Origin: Betaproteobacteria bacterium
Lineage (GTDB): Bacteria; Pseudomonadota; Gammaproteobacteria; Burkholderiales; Ga0077523
Reading direction: 5' to 3'
Assembly (NCBI GenBank): GCA_016713305.1
Contig: JADJPK010000004.1
Location: 1 to 64,000, forward strand
DNA: 64,000 nt
Part shown: positions 52,712 through 61,014 of the stretch, one piece after another
How positions within the stretch are numbered: the first letter of the stretch is position 1
Layout: each line of letters opens with the position of its first letter
Position numbers and translations under genes: made by a program
Notes under the pieces: generated by a model
Told to the model about the DNA's origin: nothing
What the model saw: only the letters and a program-made list of their open reading frames with translations
Database searches by the model: none

Positions 52712-53143
52712 TCAGACAGGCGGGAGATTGCGCGCGGTCACCAGCGCCGTGGCGCACAGGGTTTCCCGCCCGTCCTTGACCCAATAGACGTCGGCCGATG
52801 CCACCGTCAGGAGCTTGCCCGGACCGACGACCCGGCCGCGCGCCCGCAGATCGCCCTCCTTCGCAGGGGCGAGCATCTTCAGCGACACGTCGACCGTCGC
52901 GACGAACCAGCCCTCTGCCAGCACGCTGGCCGCCGCGCAGACGCCGGCAAAGTCGGCCACCGCAAAGACTGGCGTGGCCTGATACTGCCCCGGCCGGAAC
53001 GTCCAGCGCTCGTCGAAAGGAATCTCCACCACGGCCTCACCCGCGCCGATCTGCAGGAACCGGAGCCCGAGTTCCTTCGCCATCGGCATGGAGGTGACAG
53101 CCGCCACGATGGACGCCGCGGGATCGTAGGTCACGTTGCCCAT
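52712..53143 (-). CDS. PaaI-type thioesterase family protein
   Basis: A 143-aa hotdog-fold protein with GLRFLQIGAGEAVVEIPF and VATVDVSLKMLAPAKEGDLRARGRVV, the shape of PaaI/YdiI-type acyl-CoA thioesterases. It starts MGNVTYDPAA at 53143, eight bases from the end of the acyl-CoA dehydrogenase gene, so the two are co-transcribed and likely share an acyl-CoA pathway. Confidence 0.82.
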   Translation of the reverse strand: MGNVTYDPAASIVAAVTSMPMAKELGLRFLQIGAGEAVVEIPFDERWTFRPGQYQATPVFAVADFAGVCAAASVLAEGWFVATVDVSLKMLAPAKEGDLRARGRVVGPGKLLTVASADVYWVKDGRETLCATALVTARNLPPV

Positions 53144-53150
53144 GCGGTGC

Positions 53151-54371
53151 TCAGTGGCGAGGCGCCTTGTAGCGCGCCAGCTCGAGCTTGCCGATCTGGT
53201 TGCGGTGCACTTCGTCCGGGCCGTCCGCCAGCCGCAGCGTGCGGGCGCTCGCATAGGCGTGCGGGAGGCCCGAGTCATCGGTCACCCCACAGCCGCCATG
53301 GGCCTGGATCGCCCAGTCGATCACACGGCAGGCCATGTTCGCCGCCGCCACCTTGATCATGGCGATCTCCTTGCGCGCGGCCTTGTTGCCCACGGTGTCC
53401 ATCATGTACGCGGCGTTCAGGACCAGGAAACGCGTCTGGTCGATCATGATGCGTGACTCTGCGATGCGCTCCAGCGTGACGCCTTGTTCCGCGACCGGTT
53501 TGCCGAAGGCAACGCGGTCCAGCGTGCGCCGGCACATCCGCTCCAGCGCGCGTTCGGACAAGCCGATCAGGCGCATGCAGTGATGGATCCGCCCGGGGCC
53601 CAGACGGCCCTGCGCGATCTCGAAACCTCGGCCTTCGCCGAGCAGCAGACTGTCGGCGACCTTTACCCGCACATCCTTGAAATCCACTTCGGCGTGTCCA
53701 TGCGGAGCATCGTCGTAACCGAACACGGGCAGATGGCGCAGCACGCGGATACCCGGCAGATCCATCGGCATGACCAGCATGGACTGCTGTTCGTGCCGGT
53801 TCGGATGGTCGGGCGCGGTCTTGCCCATGAAGATGAGGACTTTGCACCGCGGGTCGTTCGCACCCGAGGTCCACCACTTGCGCCCGTTGATCACGTAGTC
53901 GTCACCCTGCCGGGCGATGCTCGCCTGGATGTTCGTGGCGTCGCTCGACGCCACGGCCGGTTCGGTCATCGCGAAGGCAGAACGGATCTCGCCGGCCAGC
54001 AGCGGCTTCAGCCAGCGATCCTTCTGCGCCTCGTTGCCGTAACGCGAGAGCACTTCCATGTTGCCGGTGTCCGGCGCGCTGCAGTTGAAGACTTCGGAGG
54101 CCCATTGGACGCGCCCCATGATCTCGGCAAGCGGTGCGTACTCGAGGTTCGTGAGTCCGGCGCCATGCGACGATTCGGGCAGGAACAGGTTCCACAGACC
54201 CTGTGCCCTTGCCTTCGCCTTGAGTTCCTCGATGAGCCGGGTCGGTGCCCACCGGTCGCCTTCGGCCACCTCCGCCTCGAATCGGGCTTCGTTCGGATAG
54301 ACGTGCGCCTCCATGAACGCGCTCACGCGCTCCATGAGTTGCCTGACCTTCGTGGTGTGCTCGAACTGCAT
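53151..54371 (-). CDS. Acyl-CoA dehydrogenase family protein (ACAD10/11-like)
   Basis: A 406-aa flavoprotein of the acyl-CoA dehydrogenase fold, oxidising an acyl-CoA at the alpha-beta bond. Typical segments are MTEPAVASSDATNIQ (FAD/substrate), KWWTSGANDPRCK, and GGCGVTDDSGLPHAYASARTLRLADGPDEVHRNQIGK at the C-terminus (which ends in the FAD-contact region). The pattern fits the ACAD10/11-like group rather than short-chain enzymes. It runs divergently from a LysR gene that probably controls it. Confidence 0.9.
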   Translation of the reverse strand: MQFEHTTKVRQLMERVSAFMEAHVYPNEARFEAEVAEGDRWAPTRLIEELKAKARAQGLWNLFLPESSHGAGLTNLEYAPLAEIMGRVQWASEVFNCSAPDTGNMEVLSRYGNEAQKDRWLKPLLAGEIRSAFAMTEPAVASSDATNIQASIARQGDDYVINGRKWWTSGANDPRCKVLIFMGKTAPDHPNRHEQQSMLVMPMDLPGIRVLRHLPVFGYDDAPHGHAEVDFKDVRVKVADSLLLGEGRGFEIAQGRLGPGRIHHCMRLIGLSERALERMCRRTLDRVAFGKPVAEQGVTLERIAESRIMIDQTRFLVLNAAYMMDTVGNKAARKEIAMIKVAAANMACRVIDWAIQAHGGCGVTDDSGLPHAYASARTLRLADGPDEVHRNQIGKLELARYKAPRH

Positions 54372-54402
54372 TGCCTGCCTCCGGTAGCTTCCCCAGCGGG
54401 AT

Positions 54403-54423
54403 TGCCGGCAGCGTAGACCGGCA
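54403..54423. promoter_or_regulatory. Inverted repeat between acyl-CoA dehydrogenase and LysR genes
   Basis: TGCCGG (54403-54408) and CCGGCA (54418-54423) flank nine bases in the 89-base gap between divergent genes. Its position and dyad symmetry fit a LysR-type operator (T-N11-A class), but the sequence alone does not prove binding. Confidence 0.45.
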
Positions 54424-54460
54424 GCGACAATGGGGCCAATGCGTTCTCCGAATGGCGGTC

Positions 54461-55387
54461 ATGAGAGCCCTGCATATCTCCCGCGTCGACCTGAATCTCT
54501 TCGTGGTGTTCGAGACCATCTACTCCGAAGGTGGCATCACCCGGGCCGCGGAGAAGCTGCACCTGTCCCAGCCGGCCATCAGCCACGCGCTGTCACGCCT
54601 GCGCGAGATGTTCGGGGATCCGCTGTTCGTGCGGCAGGGGCAGTCGATGAACCCCACGCCGCTGGCACGCAATCTCGTCGAGCCGGTGCGCCAGGCACTG
54701 CGGACGCTGGAAGGCACGCTGAACGAATCGGGACCCTTCGATCCGGTCGCGAGCCACCGGCGCTTTGTTCTGGGCCTGAGGGCGGAGCTGGAAGCGGTGC
54801 TGCTGCCAGCTCTGGTGGCGCGGGTGTCTGCCACAGCGCCGTCCGTGGAACTGGCCGCGGTGCGGATCGACCGGCGCCGCGTGGAGGCCGATCTCGCGTC
54901 AGGTCTGCTCGATGCCGCGATCGACGTGCTGCTGCCCGGGTCGGGCGCCTTGCGCCAGACCCGGCTCGGCACGGACTCGCTCGTGGTGGTCGTGCGGCAG
55001 AACCACCCGGGTGCAGGCACCGCGCCGGATCTCGAAACCTACCTCGAATGGAACCATGTGCTGGTGAGCTCGCGGCGCCGCGGCGCCAGCCTCGAGGACG
55101 TCGCCCTGCAGAAACGCGGTGCACAGCGGCATGTGGCACTCCGCTGCCAGCAGTACTTCGCCGCGTTCAGGGTCGTGGCAGAGACCGGCTTCGCGCTCAC
55201 CCTGCCGGCCAGCCAGGCAGCCGTGATGAACTCGGCTTTCGGTCACGCCATCGTGCCCTTCCCGGCGCCGGACGCGGGGCTTGACCGCTATCTCTACTGG
55301 CACGAGGCAGCCGATTCCTCGGCGGCCAATGCATGGCTCAGACAGCTCGTGACCGACGTCGCGACTCCGGCGTTCGAGCCCCGCTGA
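54461..55387 (+). CDS. LysR-type transcriptional regulator
   Basis: A 308-aa LysR regulator with an N-terminal winged helix-turn-helix (VDLNLFVVFETIYSEGG, then AAEKLHLSQPAISHALSRLRE) and a C-terminal effector-binding domain. The start at 54461 gives the usual short N-terminus. It is divergent from the acyl-CoA dehydrogenase / thioesterase operon, which it most likely controls in response to a pathway metabolite; this is inference from gene order. Confidence 0.92.
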   Translation: MRALHISRVDLNLFVVFETIYSEGGITRAAEKLHLSQPAISHALSRLREMFGDPLFVRQGQSMNPTPLARNLVEPVRQALRTLEGTLNESGPFDPVASHRRFVLGLRAELEAVLLPALVARVSATAPSVELAAVRIDRRRVEADLASGLLDAAIDVLLPGSGALRQTRLGTDSLVVVVRQNHPGAGTAPDLETYLEWNHVLVSSRRRGASLEDVALQKRGAQRHVALRCQQYFAAFRVVAETGFALTLPASQAAVMNSAFGHAIVPFPAPDAGLDRYLYWHEAADSSAANAWLRQLVTDVATPAFEPR

Positions 55388-55427
55388 GGGGAGGGGATTC
55401 TTCCGCCACGCACCGGACGTTCGCGCG

Positions 55428-56162
55428 TCACCATTTCTCCATCCACGGCCGCAGGTCCAGCTCGTGCGTCCAGGCGCTGCGGGATTGGCGGTGAAGCTGC
55501 CAGTAGGCTTCCGCGATGTCTTCCGGATTCAGGATGCCGTCCTGCGGCTTGAGGGCGTAGCGATCGGGAAACCGATCCCGGATGAACTCCGTGTCGATGG
55601 CACCGTCGATCACCACGTGGGCGACATGAATTCCCGCGGGCCCGAGTTCCCGCGCCATGCTCTGGGCGAGCGCCCGCAGCCCGTGCTTGGCGCTGGCGAA
55701 CGCGGCGAAACCGGCACCTCCCCGCAGGCTGGCCGTGGCGCCGGTGAAGACGATCGTGCCCCGACCGCGCGGCCGCATCACCCGGGCGACCTCCCGGCCG
55801 ACGAGGAAGCCGGCAAGGCAGCCCATCTCCCAGACTTTGCGGTATACCTGCTCGGTCGTTTCGGTGATGCCGTAGCGGACATTGCCGCCCACGTTGAAGA
55901 CAGCGGCTTCGACGGGTCCGATGTCGCGTTCGATGGCCGTGACCAGCTCGATCACCGCATCCTCACGGCGTGCGTCCGACGCGAAGCCGTGCGCGGTTCC
56001 ACCCTCTGCGCGAATGCTGTCCAGGAGCGGTTGGAGCTTGTCGCCATTGCGCCGCGACACGCAGGCCACGTAGCCTTCTCTCGCAAAGCGGCGGGCGATC
56101 GCCCCGCCCGTGGCGTCCCCTGCTCCCACAACAAGCGCTACCCGGACTGTGTCGGATTCCAT
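55428..56162 (-). CDS. Short-chain dehydrogenase/reductase with Tyr-to-Phe substitution
   Basis: A 244-aa SDR with the glycine-rich cofactor loop GAGDATGG (13-20) and NVGG (90-93). In the active site the usual Tyr-x-x-x-Lys reads Phe155-Ala-Ser-Ala-Lys159; Ser145 in GATASLRGG is present. Loss of the catalytic Tyr suggests altered chemistry or a non-catalytic role; many members of this subgroup share F-A-x-A-K. The ATG at 56162 has GGAGG four bases upstream. It is transcribed towards the LysR gene and away from folA. Confidence 0.88.
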   Translation of the reverse strand: MESDTVRVALVVGAGDATGGAIARRFAREGYVACVSRRNGDKLQPLLDSIRAEGGTAHGFASDARREDAVIELVTAIERDIGPVEAAVFNVGGNVRYGITETTEQVYRKVWEMGCLAGFLVGREVARVMRPRGRGTIVFTGATASLRGGAGFAAFASAKHGLRALAQSMARELGPAGIHVAHVVIDGAIDTEFIRDRFPDRYALKPQDGILNPEDIAEAYWQLHRQSRSAWTHELDLRPWMEKW

Positions 56163-56275
56163 GCTGCCTCCGCCGGCACGGCGTGCGGTTTGGATGATGT
56201 GCATCATGCTAACGCATGGACGGCGCCACGGAGGCGAGCGGTACAATCGGTCGGAAACAGCACTCCGGCAGGCTC

Positions 56276-56764
56276 ATGCCCTCTCGAATCTCTCTCATCG
56301 CCGCCGTCGCCCGCAACGGAGCAATTGGCAAGGATGGCGCGCTCCCCTGGCATCTTTCCGAGGACCTCAAGCGCTTCAAGGCGCTCACCATGGGCCACAC
56401 CATGGTCATGGGCCGCAAGACATACGAATCCATCGGGCGCCTGCTGCCGGGACGCAGGACGGTGATCGTGTCGCGGCAACCCGGTTTCGCCGTAGAAGGT
56501 GCCACGGTCGCGAATTCGCTCGAAAGGGCGCTGACCGCGTCGGGCGACGCGGCGGAAATCTTCGTGATCGGAGGCGGCGAGATCTACGCGCAATCGCTGG
56601 CCCTCGCGGACCGGCTTTTCATCACAGAAGTCGATCTCTCGCCCGACGCGGATGCGTGGTTTCCCGACATCGATCGCTCGAAGTGGATCGAGACGCTGCG
56701 GTCGCCCCATCTCACGGCCGACGGGCTGCGATACACCTTCGTCGACTACGAGCGCCGCCGCTGA
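56276..56764 (+). CDS. folA: Dihydrofolate reductase
   Basis: Reduces dihydrofolate to tetrahydrofolate with NADPH; the target of trimethoprim in the family. The 162-aa protein has PWHLSEDLKRFK with the catalytic acid, MGRKTYESIGR, and VIGGGEIYAQ. The ATG at 56276 gives MPSRISLIAAVARNGAIG, the standard start. It converges on the decarboxylase gene with 21 bases between stops. Confidence 0.96.
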   Translation: MPSRISLIAAVARNGAIGKDGALPWHLSEDLKRFKALTMGHTMVMGRKTYESIGRLLPGRRTVIVSRQPGFAVEGATVANSLERALTASGDAAEIFVIGGGEIYAQSLALADRLFITEVDLSPDADAWFPDIDRSKWIETLRSPHLTADGLRYTFVDYERRR

Positions 56765-56785
56765 CGGCTGTACCGCAGCGCTCCG

Positions 56786-59031
56786 TTACTGCCGCACGCA
56801 GTCGACGTAGTAGCGAAGCGTGCCGTCCTCGTTCTCGTCCACCAGACCGTGGATCTCCGTCTCGAAGCCGGGGAAGCGCGTGTTGAACTCCTTCGCGAAC
56901 TGCAGGTAGCGCACGATCGTCCGGTTGAACCGCTCGCCCGGAATGAGGAGGGGAATGCCCGGGGGGTAAGGCGTGAGCAGCACGGCGGTGACCCGGCCCT
57001 CCAGTTCGTCGATGGGCACGCGGTCGATCTCCCGATGCGCCATTCGCGCGAAGGCGTCCGCCGGTTTCATGGCCGGTTCCATGTCCGAAAGATACATCTC
57101 CGTCGTCAGGCGGGCGATGTCGTTGCGGCGATAGATGTCGTGGATCTGCACGCAGAGGTCGCGCAGGCCGACGCGCTCGTATCGAGGGTGCTTGGCGACG
57201 AACTCCGGCAGGACACGCCACAGCGGCTGGTTCTTGTCGTAGTCGTCCTTGAACTGCTGCAGTTCGGTCACCATCGTGTTCCAGCGGCCCTTGGTGATGC
57301 CGATGGTGAACATGATGAAGAACGAGTAGAGGCCGGTCTTCTCGACGATGATGCCGTGCTCGCCAGGTACTTCGTCACGATCGCGGCCGGAATGCCGAAG
57401 TCGTCCGCGAAGCTCCCCGCCATGTCCAGTCCGGGCGTGATGACCGTCGCCTTGATCGGATCGAGCATGTTGAAGTCGGGCGCGAGCTTCTGGAAGCCGT
57501 GCCAGCTCTCGTTGTTGCGCAGCATCCAGTCTTCGCGCGTTCCCAGCCCTTCCTCCTGCAGATGGTCCGGCCCCCACACCTTGAACCACCAGTCGGCACC
57601 GAATTCCTCGTCCACCTTGCGCATCGCGCGGCGGAAGTCCATGGCCTCGAGAATCGACTCCTCGACGAGCGCCGTGCCGCCCGGGGGTTCCATCATCGCC
57701 GCGGCCACGTCGCACGAGGCGATGATCGCGTACTGCGGCGAGGTGGACGTATGCATGAGGAACGCTTCGTTGAAGATGTCGCGGTCGAGCTGCCGGTTCT
57801 CGGAATCCTGCACGAGGATCTGCGAGGCTTGCGAAAGGCCCGCGAGCAGCTTGTGCGTGGACTGGGTGGAGAAGACCATCGACTCCCTGCACCGGGGCCG
57901 GTCCGCCCCGATGGCGTGGTAATCGCCGTAGAAATCGTGGAATGACGCGTGCGGCAGCCAGGCCTCGTCGAAGTGCAGCGTGTCGATCTCGCCGTCGAGC
58001 ATTTCCTTGATCGTCTCGACGTTGTACACGATGCCGTCGTAGGTGCTCTGGGTGATGGTGAGGATCCGCGGCTTCTTGTTCGTGCCCCGCAGCAACGGAT
58101 TCGCTTCCATCTTCCGGCGTATGGTCTCGATGCGGAATTCCTCGAGCGGGATCGGCCCGATGATGCCGTAGTGGTTGCGCGTGGGCGTGAGGAAGACCGG
58201 CACCGCGCCGGTCATGGTGATCGCATGCAGGATCGACTTGTGGCAGTTGCGGTCCACCACCACCACGTCGCCGGGCGCTACCGTCGAATGCCAGACGATC
58301 TTGTTCGACGTCGACGTTCCGTTGGTCACGAAGAACAGATGATCGCAGTGGAAGATGCGAGCGGCGTTGCGCTCGGATGCCGCCACCGGTCCCGTGTGGT
58401 CCAGCAAGGCGCCCAGTTCGTCCACCGCATTGCAGACGTCGGCCCGCAGCAGGTTCTCGCCGAAGAACTGGTGGAACATCTGGCCGACCGGACTCTTCAG
58501 GAACGCGACGCCGCCCGAGTGGCCCGGGCAGTGCCAGGAGTAGGAGCCGTCGGCAGCGTAGTGCGTGAGCGCCCGGAAGAAGGGCGGCGGCAGCGAGTCC
58601 AGATACGCCTTCGCCTCGCGGACCACATAGCGGGCGATGAACTCCGGCGTGTCCTCGAACATGTGGATGAAGCCGTGCAGTTCCCGCAGGACGTCGTTGG
58701 GCACGTGCCGCGACGTGCGTGTCTCGCCGTGCAGGAAGATCGGGATGTCGGTGTTGCGAAACCGGATCTCCTCGACGAAAGCGCGCAGATCCGCGATGGC
58801 CTTGTCGGCCGCCGCGGGTGACGAGAACTCCTCGTCGTCGATGGACAGGATGAAGGCGGACGCACGCGACTGTTGCTGCGCGAAGGATGTGAGGTCGCCG
58901 TAGCTCGTCACGCCCAGCACCTCCATCCCCTCGTCCTCGATTGCCTTGGCCAGCGCCCGGATGCCCAGGCCCGATGCGTTCTCGGAGCGGAAATCTTCGT
59001 CGATCACGACGACGGGAAAGCGGAATCTCAT
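56786..59031 (-). CDS. Arginine/lysine/ornithine decarboxylase (class III PLP fold), frameshifted
   Basis: Decarboxylates a basic amino acid, giving agmatine, cadaverine or putrescine. The N-terminal receiver-like wing starts MRFRFPVVVIDEDF at 59031; the PLP domain has the cofactor Lys in STQSTHKLLAG and DEAWLPHASF. The frame breaks near 57363 (one base missing after VTKYL); the rest (EHGIIVEKTGLYSFFIMFTIGITKGRW, then LTPYPPGIPLLIPGERF) reads in the next frame to the stop at 56786. Restored length is about 748 aa, normal for the family. Substrate specificity is not readable. It lies next to dcd, as in many betaproteobacteria. Confidence 0.9.
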
Positions 59032-59066
59032 GCCTTTTGGCTCCTGTCGCGACCAGTGCGCGACCG

Positions 59067-59639
59067 CTAGATTTTGGGGAGGGTGACGCCGCTCTGGCCC
59101 TGATACTTGCCACCGCGGTCACGGTAGGACGTCTCGCAGACGTCGTCGTCGTCCGACTCGAAGAACAGCACCTGGGCGACGCCTTCGTTCGCGTAGATCT
59201 TGGCGGGCAGCGGCGTGGTGTTGGAGAACTCCAGCGTCACGTAACCCTCCCACTCCGGTTCGAACGGTGTCACGTTGACGATGATTCCGCAGCGCGCATA
59301 CGTGGACTTGCCGAGACAGATGGTGAGCACGTTGCGGGGAATGCGGAAGAACTCCACGGTCCGGGCGAGCGCGAAGGAATTCGGCGGAATGATGCAGTGG
59401 CTGCCCTTCACGTCCACGAACGACTTCGGGTCGAAGTTCTTCGGATCCACGATGGTGGAGTTGAGGTTCGTGAAGAGCTTGAACTCGTCGGAGCAGCGGA
59501 TATCGTAGCCGTAGCTGGACGTGCCGAAGGAAACGACGCGCTGGCCGTTCACTTCCTTGATCTGCCGGGGCTCGAACGGCTCGATCATGCCGTGCTCGGA
59601 GGCCATGCGGCGGATCCAGCGATCGGACTTGATGCTCAT
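59067..59639 (-). CDS. dcd: dCTP deaminase
   Basis: Deaminates dCTP to dUTP for thymidylate synthesis; product flows to dUTPase and then ThyA. The 190-aa protein has SIKSDRWIRRMA at the N-terminus, the catalytic Glu region in STYARCGIIVNVTPFEPEWEG, and GKYQGQSGVT near the C-terminus. The size is typical for the trimeric E. coli type. Confidence 0.96.
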   Translation of the reverse strand: MSIKSDRWIRRMASEHGMIEPFEPRQIKEVNGQRVVSFGTSSYGYDIRCSDEFKLFTNLNSTIVDPKNFDPKSFVDVKGSHCIIPPNSFALARTVEFFRIPRNVLTICLGKSTYARCGIIVNVTPFEPEWEGYVTLEFSNTTPLPAKIYANEGVAQVLFFESDDDDVCETSYRDRGGKYQGQSGVTLPKI

Positions 59640-59824
59640 CGGTGCTCCCGCGGGGGCGGATGAAAAAGGACGCGAAGTTTAGACCCGGAAGACACGGCGG
59701 TCCCTGCCGTTACACAAAAAAATGCCCGCGCAACCCCTCCGGTCCGCCGCAACCGGATCCACCGGCGGGCCATGCTCCGGAAGCGAGCCGCCGGCACTGC
59801 CGGCCCGCGATGAACCGGCCGTCC

Positions 59825-60922
59825 TCAGGTGTTCTGGATGACGATCTTGGGGAAGATCGTGCTGCTGTCCTTGGACAGCTCGGCGACCTTCACGCCCACC
59901 CGTCTCGCGATTTCCCGGTAGATGCCGGCAACCCGGCTGCCCGGGTCCGCCACGACGGTCGGCTGCCCGGAATCCGCCTGTTCCCGGATGCGGATGTCCA
60001 GCGGCAGCGCGCCCAGCAGGGGCACGCCATAGTCCGTCGACATGGCCTCGCCTCCGCCGGTCCCGAAGATGTGCTCCTCGTGGCCGCACTTGCTGCAGAC
60101 GTGCAGGCTCATGTTCTCGACGATGCCCAGAATGGGGACGTTGACCTTCTCGAACATCTTGAGACCCTTGCGGGCATCCAGCAAGGCGATGTTCTGGGGG
60201 GTGGTGACGATCACGGCACCGGTGACCGGCACCTTCTGCGCAAGGGTCAGCTGGATGTCTCCCGTCCCCGGCGGCATGTCCACGACGAGGTAGTCGAGGT
60301 CGTTCCAGCGGGTATCCCGGAGCAGCTGCTCGAGGGCGCCCGTGGCCATCGGTCCCCGCCAGGCCACCGCCTGATCCGGATCGATGAGCATGCCGATGGA
60401 CATGCACTGGACGCCGTAGTTTTCGAGCGGGATGAACTGGCGCTTGTCGCCTTCCTCGGCCACGCGCGGCTTTCCGGGCATGCCCAGCATGGTGGGTTGC
60501 GAAGGGCCGTAGATGTCGGCGTCGAGCACCCCCACGCGAGCGCCTTCCTGTGCCAGGGCCAGCGCCAGATTCGCGGCGACGGTGGACTTGCCCACGCCCC
60601 CCTTGCCCGAGGCCACGGCGATCACGTTGCGAACGCCTTCGACCCGCTGAGCACCACGGAGCGCCTGATGGGCGACGATCTTCATGGAGACGTCCACCTG
60701 GACCTTGCCCACACCGGGGAGCGCGCGCAGCGCCTCGGCCACCTGGTCACGAATACCGTCCTGAAGCGTGCGGGAGGGATATCCCAGGACGATCTCGACG
60801 AAGACGTCCGAGCCTTCCACGCGGATGTTGCGCGCCTCCTTGCCCGTGACGTAGTCCTTTCCGGTCCACGGATCGACGATGCCGCGCAACTTTTCCTTCA
60901 CTGCATCCGCATTCAGGCTCAT
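59825..60922 (-). CDS. apbC: Iron-sulfur cluster carrier ATPase, Mrp/ApbC family
   Basis: P-loop ATPase that binds and delivers Fe-S clusters. The 365-aa protein has an N-terminal MIP18-like domain (1-85), the deviant Walker A GKGGVGKST (106-114), and CSKCGHEEHIFG with the cluster-binding Cys-x-x-Cys. It is divergent from metG, a conserved pairing in proteobacteria. Confidence 0.95.
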   Translation of the reverse strand: MSLNADAVKEKLRGIVDPWTGKDYVTGKEARNIRVEGSDVFVEIVLGYPSRTLQDGIRDQVAEALRALPGVGKVQVDVSMKIVAHQALRGAQRVEGVRNVIAVASGKGGVGKSTVAANLALALAQEGARVGVLDADIYGPSQPTMLGMPGKPRVAEEGDKRQFIPLENYGVQCMSIGMLIDPDQAVAWRGPMATGALEQLLRDTRWNDLDYLVVDMPPGTGDIQLTLAQKVPVTGAVIVTTPQNIALLDARKGLKMFEKVNVPILGIVENMSLHVCSKCGHEEHIFGTGGGEAMSTDYGVPLLGALPLDIRIREQADSGQPTVVADPGSRVAGIYREIARRVGVKVAELSKDSSTIFPKIVIQNT

Positions 60923-60963
60923 CCAGCTACCTCTATGATTTATCTTGAATTTCGGGGGCCTGA

Positions 60964-60985
60964 ATTGTACACACTTTGATACAAT
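60964..60985. promoter_or_regulatory. Facing -10 elements between apbC and metG
   Basis: TACAAT at 60980-60985, preceded by TGA (extended -10), reads rightward into metG. ATTGTA at 60964-60969 is the same hexamer on the minus strand, reading towards apbC. They form a perfect 6-bp inverted repeat with a 10-base spacer, so this could be a compact divergent promoter, an operator, or both. The -35 regions are weak. Confidence 0.45.
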
Positions 60986-61014
60986 CCAAGCCTTTCCCGA
61001 GGGTCTTCCGTTCC

